Under the pieces are notes generated by a model. The model was not told the origin of the DNA. It did no database searches and worked only from the letters and a program-made list of their open reading frames with translations. Positions 10,263-22,070 of a DNA stretch of 64,000 bases are shown one piece after another. The position numbers and the translations under genes were made by a program. The number at the start of each line of letters is the position of its first letter. The stretch's first letter is position 1. The DNA comes from Apoderus coryli (Eukaryota; Arthropoda; Insecta; Coleoptera; Attelabidae). The stretch spans positions 19,542,821-19,606,820 of the forward strand of contig OU452206.1 in assembly GCA_911728435.2 (NCBI GenBank), in the 5' to 3' direction.

Positions 10263-12435
10263 AATATTACCTCGATATCTTCAATATCGTGCTCTTCAAT
10301 TTGCTTGCTATTTAAGTAAAATAATTAAAAAAAAATACTCAATAAACAAGTAATATATTTTTTTTAAATTATCAATAAAAACCTCATGACAGTTTAAGGA
10401 AAATTCCTTTGTTTGAAATATTGTCACACCCGGTATATTGTAATAAAAATATTGCATCCGGTCGAACTAGCTATTTTATGCTGATTAATAATTATTAAAA
10501 AGTTCATCAAAGTTTATACAAGTTCATGACTTTAGCATCGGTATTGTACCTAATAGACAAATTGCAAAGTCAACAAAAAACGGTCCGACCGACGCTAAGA
10601 ATAGACAATTGCTTGGTCGATATTGGAAAGAGTGGAGATAATCAAAGGTTATAAATTTTTACGCAACAGGGAAAAACGGGGTGTTTTCTCCAAACTTCGG
10701 TGAAGTAAACTTCGGGTCCTAGAAGCGCTATTCCCCCCGTTGGGTAGTGTCTTAAGATTTACAGTTTATTTAACGCGATTAGAGTTTGAATTTTTAATCA
10801 TTATAATTATTAAATATTTTATTAACGCGAAAGAAATATCAACTGTGTCGGCAATGAAGATAATTGTAATGTAAGTACGAACTTTTGATTATTATAATTG
10901 TTGATTTTTAAACTTGTCCTCTTTCGTGAGCGTGATGTAAGTGGGCGATTCTCGAGTAGCTCAACAAGCCAAGCGAGTAAATTAATAAAACTCAAACCCT
11001 TCTTTAAACTCTATATAAAGATTTAACTCAGTAGAGCATGCTTACCTTAATCTTCAAATACTAAAAGACATAAGGAGGCTCTACCCTTATTTTCTAACTC
11101 TCAAATTGGGACTTGGTGAAAGTACCGTTCCTATTAAATCCATACTCATACTTGTGTGACAATATATTTCCTTGCATAAAACTCTGATCAACCTTGGTCT
11201 ATATCATGTTCAACGTCCTCTCTAGTATAATGTATTCGATATTTTTGTCTATGATTGGATTTTGATATATAAAGGGGCAATTTGAATTCCACGAAATGGT
11301 GGGGATATTTTTACTCGTGATATGTTCGATGGTCATTTGTTTCTAAAAATGGAAGAAAAGAACCCCGAGGGAAGAAATTGCCGAATTTTCTTCGAATGAA
11401 CATTTGTTAAAGTAATTTTTTTAATGAGTTAACCTTAGTTAATTTTGTATCATACGTTCTCGTTATTATAGTTCATCAAATTCTTGGCAGACTCAAATCT
11501 TTCTTAGGTGATGGTTTGTGCATTATAAGAGTGGCCCTCGTATTATATTTTTAGAGGATGCGGAAAATAAATAATGCAATCTATGAAATATTGTTTTAAA
11601 GTGAATTAATTTGATATTATATTAGCCACGTGTATATGACCTTTCCCTACATGCATAGCAAATGAGTTTCTATTTAATAAAATTGACACAAAATCGTATT
11701 TTCAATGTCATACACGAGCTTTTTTTTCACTCAGCCTCTCTATACGCGTAATCATGTCTCAAGAAAAATCAGTATGTTGTACACATTGTTGCATTTTATT
11801 AAAATTGAGAGAAACAGAAACAACTAATAAATATACCTCTATACATTTAATCATAATAAATAAAAGAATTGGCAATAATTATTATTAATGTTAATTAAAT
11901 AGATATTACATTATGTAGGAATAGTGAACGAGCGATTGGGTCTACGTGATACATTGGTTATAGTTTTAGATACAGTGTGACCGAAAAATCATAACTATAG
12001 TAAATGACAAAATGATGTATTTGCAAACGTTCCGATTTCGAGATATTACACTTTTAGGACTGCCAAAGCAATATTCCTTTCGGTTCCCTAAATACGTCCT
12101 TGTCCAAACGATGTATTAACAAACCGTTGTCATATTTCCTATAACCAGTCAGATATATACTCGTATATAAGTGATAAAGTAGTTGCTTAATCACAATGAG
12201 TATTTTTCGACGTGCCACATTATGCACTCTGGGCGTTGTACCATTTTTATTTTTATTTTTTTTTTGGCACTGGTTTAAACCAAATGGCTAGAGCCTATTT
12301 TTATTATCCCGGCTTAATATTTTATTATTATTATCAATTTTGGCATTGTGGTAGTTGACGAGAGATATATTTATTTCCAGAGTCGCAGTTAGAGAAATAT
12401 TTTTAGTAAGTAATAGGTATATGATAACTATTTTC
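10263..12435. other. No gene seen
   Basis: AT-rich sequence without a convincing exon. A GC-richer patch at 10665-10760 and an ATG followed shortly by GTAAGT (10854-10876) could be chance or a remote first exon. Neither is supported by a following exon. Confidence 0.4.
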
Positions 12436-12440
12436 TATTT

Positions 12441-12725
12441 TATTTATTTATTTATTTTCGTCTGTTTTCTAATGTCTCCAATTTATAAGTTTTAAGCATA
12501 CGATACCATGAATGGATATACATTATTTTGTTTTACATATAAGAATCTTAAAAAACGTTTTTGAACCTTTTCTATCAAATCAATATTCACGAAAGCTGTA
12601 GGCGACCATACATTAGATGCATATTCCAGATGAGGACGCACAAGAGTATTATACAGTGTAATTATCGTACTGATCTTAAACTGTTTACTGTTACGTATGA
12701 CAAAGCCTATTGATTTAATTTTGTT
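12441..12725 (-). mobile_element. LINE reverse-transcriptase thumb fragment
   Basis: The minus strand from 12725 reads an uninterrupted stretch with TIITLYNTLVRPHLEYASNV and then IEKVQKRFLRFLYVKQNNV, the classic thumb/C-terminal block of jockey/CR1-type LINEs (LVRP.LEYAS..W...IE.VQ.RFLR). It stops at 12490 and runs within about 25 bp into a TAAATAAATAAA tail (12441-12465), so most of the 3' region is deleted. It is a short dead fragment. Confidence 0.8.
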
Positions 12726-12739
12726 TGTCTATTTATTTA

Positions 12740-13480
12740 TTTTTAACTTTTGCAACAGATCGAATCTGCAAGTCGTTTCTATGATCGACTAGGCAAAGCC
12801 CGAAACAGATTATTTTACTTTGGACGTTTGACTGAAAAGTTAGGAACTTCTAGGTTCGACTAAAAAATACTTCAATTAAAGGCCGAAATTGCAATAAATT
12901 TCTAGATTTGCCTTTGGCCAAACCTAGAATAAGAAAGTCATTCCTGGTAGAGACTACATATCGACCTTTGACTATAACATAATAAATATTATGCATGATG
13001 AATAGAAATTGTTAACCAACCAAAATTAAGCTGATATCTCTATAAGCTTAACCAATGTTGTTTGAGACCATTAAAAATATAAATAAATTCATGTATTTTT
13101 CATGAACCCTTATTCACTGTGGGGGTTTTTCACAATTACCAATGACTCAACAAGAAACACCCACTGAATCACTCCAACTTGCAGCTGCTTTTTCGGATAC
13201 ACTGTATTTGATTTTACGATAATTTATGTTATAAATATTGATTTTAAGCACACACTTTTTTATATGTTTATACTGTTGTAACCGCGATGCTGATGCTATA
13301 TAAAAAATTTTCCGATAATTATGTTCGTCCTACAAGTGACCTATTATAGGTTATGACATAAGATTTCCTAATAGAAGATGTGTTTGCATTCAGTAAATTA
13401 GTTATACCACTTATACATATACTTATACGTGGCAGAACTAGCTTTTCTATGCCATTTTCATTAATACAGTATTTACCTAT
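12740..13480. other. No gene seen
   Basis: AT-rich DNA before the THAP-containing DNA element. A 75-codon minus frame at 13319-13546 overlaps the element end and shows no motif. Confidence 0.4.
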
Positions 13481-13815
13481 ATACCGGGTGTTCCATCGGG
13501 AATCGTTGAATATTAATTTAGGGTTTAATTTTGGCTGTTGAGCCACCCAACTTAAATCAAATAAATTTCAAAGTCCTGTCACTAAGTCACAGTATAATAA
13601 ATAATACAGTATTCTGACTTTCCGCTTGCGAGCCGTCCTGCGCATTTCGTCGCGCATGCCGCCATTATGGGTTACAACGTCAAACTAATCACATAGACGT
13701 AGATAAATACCGTTCACTCCTGTGTTCAATATATAGTTCATTGTAGGCGTGTACGAGATAAATAAATATTGTGTTTGTAATCTAATTCTGTGCTTTTGGT
13801 ATAGTGTTCGTGAGA

Positions 13816-13960
13816 ATGAAAGGGATTTTATTTTTATTAACGTATCTTATGATTAATACAATGAACAATCAGGGAGGACATGTGTGTGCTGCAAAATGTT
13901 GTCCCAATAAGCGGTACACTTGCGCTAAACATTTTTTTCGCTATCCACAGATCCTGTTAG
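13816..13960 (+). pseudogene. THAP-type zinc-finger exon
   Basis: From an ATG at 13816 the frame reaches GGHVCAAKCCPNKRYTCAKH and then FFRYPQ. This looks like the start of a THAP DNA-binding domain (C-x3-C and the F.R.P motif), although the spacing to later Cys/His cannot be checked. It ends at a good donor, GTGAGT (13961). A second diverged copy of the same segment is at 29603-29690, which shows that it is repeated DNA. No continuing exon was recognised in this element, so it is probably a broken transposase gene. Confidence 0.45.
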
Positions 13961-14402
13961 GTGAGTAATAAGTAAAAATAAAGATGAATACTAGATAATT
14001 TTACGTTTATAACAACTATTTGTATAACCGTAAAATTTATATTACGAAATGGCAGTATCTAATATGTTTTTAAACTAAATCAAAGTAAAACATAAACACA
14101 AGTTGTCTCGTTGCGAGATAGCATGATAACGCAATCAGCTAGGGGTTATATTATTGACAATATACATATGGCCCTTGTTTGAGTAAAATTGCTGAGAACA
14201 GGATTCAGTTGATGCAGAATTAAAGCACACGGCTTGTATGTGGAATTCGTAAGGGTGAAAGAGGCTAGCAATAAGATTAAGGAAATCGGCTGGTTAAGAA
14301 TGAAACAACGTCGGATTTTCATTCACTAATTTTGGTTAATAAAAATCATCAGATGGAAATAGGCGGAATACTTATATGAAAGATTGAAGTTCCGGGGATC
14401 GG

Positions 14403-14760
14403 TGTATGATGTGAATATTCCTCATAAAACTGTCATTACGCTACCGCTAGACTCAACATCAATCTTTGAGCGGTCATTTTCCTATACGGTTTCAAAATAT
14501 TACAACGCTCTACCGGAGAATATACAAAGTTTACAGGGGTTTTCGTTTAAGAGCGCTGTCTGACACATAATAGAACAAATTAATTTGTAAACATAAGCTA
14601 CCTACTTTATTTGGCCAGCGATCTAAAACTATTTTCAGATCGGTTTAAGCTAAAATATAAGTTACGTTTAGGTTAAGTTAGGAAGCACTGCTTCAACTTT
14701 TATAAAAATGTCTTTTTTATTAATAAAGTCTGTAATATTGTTGTGTTTATTATTATTATT
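14403..14760 (+). mobile_element. LINE 3' end fragment
   Basis: Frame starting VYDVNIPHKT and continuing with FERSFSYTVSKYYNALPENI, then QSLQGFSFKSAV and a stop at about 14561. This is the C-terminal tail of a jockey/CR1-type reverse transcriptase. A roughly 180-bp 3' UTR follows and ends in a TTATTATTATT tract near 14745-14760. It is 5'-truncated to about 360 bp and nested inside the THAP-bearing element. Confidence 0.75.
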
Positions 14761-15374
14761 AAAAATCACCCAATCATGTCAACATTTAACTACCACTCAA
14801 GGCTGGTTTCAATCACTATGACACACCACAAATATTTCTGAAATTGACAGCGATATTATTATGTACATAAATATTTTTACAAAAATGAAAATACAGTACT
14901 GTGGTTAGAAACCGAAAACTATAATTATTCTTAGTCAGGACCTGACTTGTAACCCAAAATGGCGGCGTCATACGTCACAGTTTATTTCAAAGTGCCAACG
15001 TGGAGTCGGAATGCTGTACTTATTAATGCTGTGATTAAGTATTGTAATAGAAAAATGTCAAATTGTCAATATTTTGACAGCTATAAATTTTTGGAATAGA
15101 CATGCTTTATTCTTTCATAAACTTGCCCATATTTTTGATGCGAAAAAATATAAAAATTGGGATTTGCCATATAAAAACCATTTTTTTGTCAACAAATCAA
15201 TTCATCAGACGTTTTATTCCTTCTTAACAATAAAGGCTGTCAAAATTGCGTTCCAACAATGACCTCTTCATTCGACCCTTCAGAACTGTGATGCCCATAG
15301 TTAATTTAGACGTTCAGGCTAAACAAATTTAGCTCAATCGCAGTATGTTCCCATTTTCTATGGGACAACCTGTA

Positions 15375-16740
15375 TTGTTTATGAATAGTACCTATTGGAA
15401 CGTTCAGGAAAAACAGTACTGTGAGCAGAGATGGAGGTTACAACCATTTTATGAATCCAGTTGTTTTTTTTTTGTTTATATTTTTGTTGTACAAAACCAA
15501 CCTCTTTTCATTCATTCATTTTAAGAAATAAATAAAATTACACACTATAGCTACTACCATCTCGATTTTTTTCATTTATGACTTGGTGTCTTGTATCTAG
15601 ATCTACTTAGTATTGGTGTTAATAATCAACCTTGAATATATTATTAAATTTAATTTGTTGTTAATTTGTGAACAGGAATTAGTTTCTTTATCTCGATCTA
15701 GTTTGACAATTAACTTTTTTTTTTTATCGGCGTACCTACGTACATTACAGTTAAAATTGAAGGGGCAAGTTACGTTATTAAATTCTTAAGGTGCAGTTAA
15801 AGGTCTCACGCACTACCTGTTTCTTTACCACCTACTATTGACATTTCAATTTCCAAACTTGTCTTGTGGAAGTTGCTTGTCTCGACTTTCCGGTCTTTTA
15901 TAACGTTAAGTACTATTTCAATCTTCGATAGGACTGGCAAAAGATTCGAATTTTTTTAGTTACTTAAAGAGACGCTAAGAATGCTAATTTAATTTATTAA
16001 ATAAATATTAATCGATCTTTAATAAGTGACCATACATTGCGATTTTACAGTCACGATTATGCTCATGATGTCATTAATAAAAAATTTAATAAAGAAATAT
16101 ACTTAAATACGGATAATTCTTCAAATTAATTTTATTACCTTAATTAATTTTTATTTCGTAATGTGCAAGAGCATTTTGTGTTCAGTTTTCTGAGAAATTT
16201 GTATAATATGAAACTGATAAAGTAGAAGATGCAATTTACATCATTTAATTTTTATTATATTGTTGTTTTTTTATTCATATTATGTTAGCATCCGTCTGAA
16301 AATTAATGAATTAACTGAAATCTAATTATGATAATTAAAGAAATCATAGTTGAATCGAATATTGATGATATTCATCAGCACGATTGTTTTTTAGAGCTGT
16401 CGTTTCTTAGGAATATTGGTGCTTTAAGATGGACGGGAGGAGGTTCAGAAAAAGAATACAGAACTGACCTTTATCATTCCAAAATGATCATACCGATAAT
16501 GCTTTGAGTAGAGTTTCTTCGCTTAGTCAGAAAGTATCTAAGGTCTTTATTTTCCTTCCCAAGATTTGATGAATATCGCTCAGAACAACTTGGAAATAAT
16601 TGCTGATGATGAAAGCGAAAGTTTGTCATGTTGATTATTTTCTTCGATTCTGGACGTCCTCCAAGAGGTCAAGCGATCAATATGACGCCGTCTTATACTT
16701 AAACTATTATTCTTTGGTAATTTGGGTAGTATGATTGTAA
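15375..16740. other. No gene seen
   Basis: AT-rich DNA. Minus-strand frame 16580-16771 (63 codons) has no recognisable domain. The right part may already belong to the LTR of the following Gypsy remnant. Confidence 0.4.
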
Positions 16741-16749
16741 TAATTAAAA

Positions 16750-17239
16750 CACTGTTTAACGGTATGTACAAAACTGAATATTTATTAAAACGGAAAAGAG
16801 TGTGTTTGAGCGTTAAGTTGTTATAAAATCTGGAGAGAGAGTTTTGGCACGAGAGAGATGTTGACGGTTTTGATGTTGAAGACTGACTGGGCTAAAATTA
16901 TAAAATTATAGAAAAAACATTTCTTTTGAGAAAGTACGCCATCTGGTCGGTACGTAGCTTTAACAATAAACACTGCTTTTTCTAGGTACGGACTAGGGAT
17001 TTCTTTTGTTCCCGAAAATGAAAAACATTAAAAAGAAAGTAGAAATATTCGTTCCAGATGTTTGAACATTTGGTGCAATTTAGAAAAAAATATTTACAAC
17101 TACTATACTCAATTTTTTCAAAGAAATAACTACATTTAAAAATACATATATACAGTGTGGCACAATAAAAAGGTTGCCACAGTATCTACAGAATAAAATA
17201 CAATATATACAGTGTGGCGCAAGAATAATGGTCGCCACA
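16750..17239 (-). repeat. Putative 3' LTR of Gypsy remnant
   Basis: On the minus strand a polypurine tract (GGAAGGGGGG, 17245-17254) follows the end of the pol frame, and three bases later a sequence starts TGTGGCGACC at 17239. This is the expected order for a 3' LTR. The first 27 bases form an imperfect palindrome (TGTGGCG...CGCCACA). A related palindromic block is repeated about 57 bp away (17154-17182). The far LTR end is not defined; the left boundary given is a guess. Confidence 0.4.
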
Positions 17240-17262
17240 GTACCCCCCTTCCAGTGATTGGA

Positions 17263-18350
17263 TCACGAAAATCCGGCCTGTAGACGGTCTGGAAAGCGGA
17301 CGCGTCGTCCTGATCGAGTACGCAGTTGTGGTGCAACTGCTATACGTCTTTCGGGCTGAACTGCAGGCTGAATGGGAACTGGAACTTGAGCTGGGGTATG
17401 ATTTCGTTGAATCTCTACCGTTGCTGGTTCTGCGTCACCGTGGCTGTCGAAGGCGTCATTGTCTTGCATGACAAAAGCTGGTTGGAGTCTGTCAATGGAA
17501 ACCGTGACGATTCGTCCCCGAATACGTAAGATGTACGTTTTATCGGAGCGAGACTTAATTTTGTAAGGGCCTTCGTATGGTGGCTCGAGAAGTCGCCTGA
17601 CACGATCGCACCGAAGAAAAGCGTGCGTCGCATTGGACAGGTCCCTGAATAGGAACGTAGGGCGTTGTCCGTGTCGGGAGCCGTTGATTGGACACAAATG
17701 CTGAATCTGCGAGCGCAAATTTTGTACAAATTGGCTCGTTGCAGTGGCTGTGGTGCTGCTTTCGGCGAGAAATTCACCGGGTAAGCGAAGGGATTCACCG
17801 TACAACAGTTCTGCTGCTGTAGCTTGAAGATCTTCCTTCCAGGCGGAACGTATGCCTAGGAGTACAGTGGGAAGAACTTCGGTCCAACGGTCGTTAGGGT
17901 GGCACCTGATCGCAGCTTTTAGTTGATCGGTTTGTGATCGGTATATATCACAAACGTCCGTGCCTCTACCATATGTCGGAAGTATTTTACTGCTTCATAT
18001 ATGGCTAGAAGTTCACGGTCGTACGCGGCGTATTTTTGTTCGGTTGAGCTAAGCTTTCGCGAGAAGAAAGCCAGCGGTTGCCAAGCGTCGTTCACAAGTT
18101 GTTGCAAGGAGGCACCAATCGCGTTGTCAGAGGCGTCGCTGAAGATCGCGAGTGGAGCACTAGATACCGGGTGAGACAAAAGTGTTGCTTGAACTAGGCT
18201 ATCGCGCACCTCTGCAAATGCGGCTTCTGCTAAAGGTGTCCACGGTACCGGCGTTTTGCCTTTGATGTTACCCTGTAATAACTCGTTCAGTGGTGCGTGC
18301 GTCTGGGCAGCTTTGGGTAAGAATCTCCTATAAAAATTCACCATACCCAA
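17263..18350 (-). pseudogene. Gypsy-type LTR retrotransposon pol, internally deleted
   Basis: The upper part (18350-17919) reads RT thumb/RNase H: GMVNFYRRFLPKAAQTHAPL, IFSDASDNAIGASLQQ, LAFFSRKLSSTEQKYAAYDR and the stretch ending YTDHKPIN. It then jumps, in another frame, directly to the C-terminal part of integrase (AAIRCHPNDRWTEVLPTVLL) and its GPY/F-like module (PPYEGPYKI...IDRLQPAF), ending at 17263. The rest of RNase H and almost the whole integrase catalytic core are missing, so the piece cannot move by itself. RT fingers/palm and gag are also absent upstream. The orientation agrees with the polypurine tract and LTR on its left. Confidence 0.88.
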
Positions 18351-18352
18351 AA

Positions 18353-18375
18353 GCGACCATTATTCTTGCGCCACA
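18353..18375 (+). repeat. Inverted 23-bp copy of the Gypsy LTR start
   Basis: The + strand here reads the same 23 bases (GCGACCATTATTCTTGCGCC + ACA) as the minus-strand LTR start at 17239-17213. It sits exactly where the pol frame ends, at its upstream edge, so the retained Gypsy piece is bracketed by inverted copies. This suggests a rearrangement at the palindromic LTR start. Confidence 0.65.
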
Positions 18376-18379
18376 ATTG

Positions 18380-18850
18380 ATTACAGTTTATTCGGGTGTA
18401 ATCGGTTATTGTTTAATCTTAGTCTCCTGTGCGAAATTACCTGCAAAACACCATTGATATTAACCTCGAAGATTTGATTCATTTAATAAATAATGTACAT
18501 ATACCTTTAATATGGATTACACAATAAGGATCTTTTCATAAAAGTGGTTGTTAGTTGTTATTTTAATAAATGCTTAGATTACATTAGAAAATGCGGAATT
18601 GAATGATACATTAAAAAAAATTAATTAATTAATTATCTATTATAAGACTGAAATGGCATAGGTATCAACATTGACTTTTTCGAATTATAAGAATTATTCT
18701 TGTGAACGATGAAGAATTTTTATTACAATATTAGTACTCGTATTATTTACAATAAATGAAAGAAATCTATTGAACATAAATAGTTGACACTGTATAATAT
18801 AAATATAGAAACATGAAAGAAACTAATATTGTATACGACTTGAAAAAAAT
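18380..18850. other. No gene seen
   Basis: AT-rich; nothing recognised. Confidence 0.5.
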
Positions 18851-18854
18851 TCCG

Positions 18855-18918
18855 TGTTACAAGTGGGACTCGAACCCAACATCTCCCGATTGCCGGTCAG
18901 GTTGAACTACCGTAGCAC
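18855..18918 (-). other. tRNA-like sequence with A and B boxes (SINE head or tRNA pseudogene)
   Basis: The minus strand reads GGTAGTTCAACCTG (A-box-like), then a short CCG/CGG hairpin, then GTTGGGTTCGAGTCCCAC (good T-arm, B-box GGTTCGAGTCC). The presumptive acceptor strands GCTACGG and TTGTAAC pair with one mismatch and two wobbles. The D-stem is poor, and a T-run follows (terminator-like, GAATTTTTTTC). The decay of the D- and anticodon stems favours a tRNA-derived SINE or pseudogene over a working tRNA. Confidence 0.45.
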
Positions 18919-18929
18919 ATAGTAGAAAT

Positions 18930-19640
18930 CTCCCTCAATCCGTATACATTAACGCTTTTTCTGTGTGCTGTGCTACGTTGAGATCTTTAATTTGCAACCT
19001 CGTTGTTATACTGACTTCTAAAAAGAGATTTATTGTACAAATTTAAACTAGCGCAGTCGTTCATCTTTCCTATGTCATAGTGGAGCGTAAGTAAGTTTTT
19101 AACCTTCGCAGTTCCGGCCCTGTGACCCACTCAATAAGTCTGCATTTTTAGACGAATGTCCATGAGACTTCTCGACATACTGAATTTTTCCACACGCAGA
19201 TAATCCCTCAGCAGAACCAACAGAAACACAAACTTGAAGAATGGAAGATATTGAAAGCTCTAGAGAAATTTAGGAGGACCGATACTCGTATCAGTCACCA
19301 CCAGCAGTAAGGCAGTGGAGCAGCAGAACTTCAGAGTGATTGGCCGGATATAATGCGCAAATATTCTTGATAAAGTTTTTTCTTATAATTTTGACATAAT
19401 TACTGCTATTAATAATACTACGCACTTAATACTATACAAAAAGAAATATATTACACTTATACCTCAATAAAGATGCAATAATGCGATAAGTACTTATTGT
19501 ATAAGTACATATTTTATTTATTGCGATAGGTCGACGCATAAATTAACAGAGAGTTACTAATAAATTACAATGAGGAAGCAAACAATGTATTTTTGTGTCT
19601 TCTAGGACTCTTTTTTTTCTAATTATTATTAATAGAAATA
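18930..19640. other. No gene seen
   Basis: AT-rich intergenic DNA without recognisable coding or repeat structure. Confidence 0.45.
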
Positions 19641-19644
19641 TGCT

Positions 19645-20597
19645 TTATTTCGGGAGCGAATTGAAATATGGTTAGCATTAGGAAAATCCTTTTTCTTTTA
19701 ATACTTTTGGATTATAAGGCTTTGGTCAAGGATCTGGGTGTCTATTTGGATTCTTCATTGAGCTACACCGACCACATCAGGCGCGCGACATCGCGGTCCA
19801 TTAAGATGTTGGGCTTCATCAGACGTTGTTCGGGGGATTTCAGTCAGATTGGTACATTCGGAGCCCTTGTGAGGCCGCATTAGGAGTACGCCTCTGCGGT
19901 GTGGTCTCCATCTTATGTTTGTCACACTGTCTGTATCGAGAGGGTTCAGCACCGTTTTCTGAGGTACGTTCATTTTAGACTCGGCCGTGAACGACCCGTT
20001 AATTTTAACTTAAACTACGGCGTATTGCTGAGTGAGCTGGAGTTGGCTACATTGGGCGCCCGCAGGGTTGTCAGGGATCTGACTATACTACATAAAATTT
20101 TAAAAAATACTCTGTTATCTTCTAGTCTTTTATCCCAGATTGGTTTTCATGTTCCCCCTAGACAAAGCAGAAGTTCTGATCTCTTTCACGTCTCGTTCAC
20201 CGCGCGAACTACGCTATGAATACCTTTGTCACCAGAGTGGCGCGACTGGCGAATCGTTGTTCTAATCATAACATCGATTTCTTTGCACCATTTGGTGAGT
20301 TCGCCGGTCGCTTGAGGAGGGGGTCTAGAGATGAATGGTTTCCCTAATTCCTTGTTTTTAAAATTTAAAATAAATTATCATTCATTAATTCCTTAACATC
20401 AGCGAGCGTTGGAGTCCTGCGAGCTGTTGTATGTCGCGCAATTGCTGCTTTTTTGTTTTTTTTATTAAGTTCAATTGTAATGGATAGTCTAGAGTTATGT
20501 AAGTTTTATAATTTCTGTATTATGTTGTATGCAATTGTTTTGTACATGTTGTAATAATGGACTTTGTCCGTAGATTAATAAATAAATAAATAAATAC
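19645..20597 (+). mobile_element. 5'-truncated LINE (jockey/CR1-type), thumb to 3' tail
   Basis: The frame reads VKDLGVYLDSSLSYTDHIRR, then (after an in-frame stop at about 19881) [39 protein letters not shown] and a C-terminal domain reaching 20217. A frameshift follows and weak coding continues to about 20345. The 3' UTR ends in GGACTTTGTCC, a small hairpin, then a TAAATAAATAAATAAA tail (20575-20597). The first part of the RT and all upstream domains are missing. The same 3' hairpin-plus-tail layout occurs in the LINE inside the CCDC6 intron (51051-51078). Confidence 0.85.
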
Positions 20598-20599
20598 TT

Positions 20600-21290
20600 T
20601 TTGAGGTTTTTTATTGCTAGATCTCTTGTAATGGAGGGTTTTGATTGAAACTATCTGATACACTGCGACCTGATGTTCTATTGTGTCCCTCTGTCTTATG
20701 AACTCCGGTAGCTTGGATGGTTTCAGGGGCAACACTCTCCATCTTGCACGATTTCATGCCCCAAATGTTCCTTGTGTTGGCTTCTGATAGCGGCGCATTC
20801 CTACAGAACCTGCATTCGTGTAGGCGACAATGTCCTGTAAGAATACGTAGGCCGTTCTTACTGAGATCCAAACTGGTTTTGCATCTTTCATGGTTGAAGT
20901 TTCCAAGGAATATCTTAGAGTGAATCAGTCCAGGAAGAGTATTGCTCTGTTTCCTCCTTAATTCTGTGTTCAGGTTCTACAAAAGTGGTTGACGCATCCC
21001 CTTTTTGCTATCTTATTGGCTTCTTCGATTCCCCTGATACCAGGATGTCCGGGTATCCAAACAAGGGAAACTCTGTTATTCTTGCTAAGCTCGTTAAGAC
21101 CTCTTAAGCAATCCCACACGATTTTTGAGCTGATGACATATAGTCTCAGCGCTAATAAGGCCCAATTCGATCGCAATGTCGCTTTCGATAGACCTGTCGA
21201 GGTTGAATTGTATACGCATCTACCGATTGCGTGATTTTCCGATTGGAAGACGCTGGAGTATATTCCCAGAGTTTTACGTTTGTTATAGCC
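20600..21290 (-). mobile_element. LINE 3' fragment carrying RNase H domain
   Basis: The minus strand from 21290 shows an RNase H fold of the kind found at the C-terminus of I/R1-group LINEs: a YSSVFQSE-like start, then LRGLNELSKNNRVSLVWIPG, HPGIRGIEEANKIAKRG. After a gap it continues with GLRILTGHCRLHECRFCRNA, the cysteine-containing tail. Frame breaks near 20965 and 20700. It abuts, tail to tail, the poly-TAAA end of the plus-strand LINE at 20597. Confidence 0.78.
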
Positions 21291-21394
21291 AAATAAATTA
21301 CAAACGAAAGCTTTACACTGGATTAGTAGAGAATAGTCTGTGATTTTGGTTAAAATATCAGTAACAATAACAAGATAATAACAATTTAGTACTT

Positions 21395-21735
21395 ATAGTA
21401 TTTCCTTCTTTAGCGGAAGCAATGCCTGCATCCTTCTAGGCATGCTGTGCAGATGATCTTGTATGGTTACTTGCGGAATTCGATTCCATTCTTCCTGTGC
21501 AGCAATTCTCAAATCTGCAATTGGGTTACGAGCTGGATTTCGTGCTTACGTCGCTTCAGAAGGTTTCATGGATGTTCTATCTATATGGGATTTAGCCTCA
21601 GGACTTATTGGTGGTCAGTTTACTGGATCACTGTTCTCGTGGCATGGGCGCGGGCATTGTCATGCATTAGCCACAAAGTCATTGTACTTGTACCGAATAA
21701 GGCCGGTATAAGGTAAAACAGGTCCTTGGAGGATT
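21395..21735 (-). pseudogene. Tc1-like transposase C-terminal remnant
   Basis: The minus strand reads LMHDNARAHATRTVIQ (second catalytic Asp region) near 21680. A degraded stretch follows, where the usual SPDLNPIEH box is unrecognisable. It ends with IAAQEEWNRIPQVTIQDHLH and SMPRRMQALLPLK, the typical end of Tc1 transposases. Several stops interrupt it, and no TIR was identified at either side. Confidence 0.75.
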
Positions 21736-21739
21736 AGGT

Positions 21740-22065
21740 ATTCACCAAAAATGAGAGAATTATATTTTAGAACACAAAATTTATTTGTATACTTTTCAGA
21801 TTAACAATTGAGGCGTTTCTCGGAAAAACCTCATAAGTCCAGTTTCACCGAAATGGTGCCAATTCATTCCTAACCCCACACAGTGTTAAAGGAAAAACTT
21901 AAAATAAAAATAATGACTTATAATAAAATATGCAATATTTTTGTCTGTGAGTGTTCTAGGCTACAACAGATGATAATACTTTTACTGAATGAGACCTTCC
22001 AGACAGGGTAAGATTTCATCCAGTAACAGTAAAAAAGTAAAAACACTTTTTTCAAAAACATTCGC
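21740..22065. other. No gene seen
   Basis: AT-rich spacer between two transposase remnants. Confidence 0.45.
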
Positions 22066-22070
22066 TTTTA

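Larger units (their letters stand above)
13484..15372 (+). mobile_element. Decayed DNA transposon with THAP-like exon
   Basis: Both ends lie next to TA. The left end begins CCGGGTGTTCCATCGGGAA and the reverse complement of the right end reads CAGGTTGTCCCATAGAAAA, so they match as degenerate terminal inverted repeats. Subterminal blocks (about 13575-13690 and 14945-15060) are also inverted copies (GCCGCCAT-TGGGTTACAA). It contains a THAP-like exon (13816-13960) and a LINE 3' fragment (14403-14760) inserted later. THAP domains occur in P, Kolobok and ISL2EU transposons. A TA duplication argues against P (8 bp) and Kolobok (TTAA), but assignment stays open. Confidence 0.5.

Noticed and set aside
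10854..10880. ATG followed by GTAAGT as a possible short first exon
   Set aside because: No acceptor or second exon could be linked to it; the pattern is common in AT-rich DNA.
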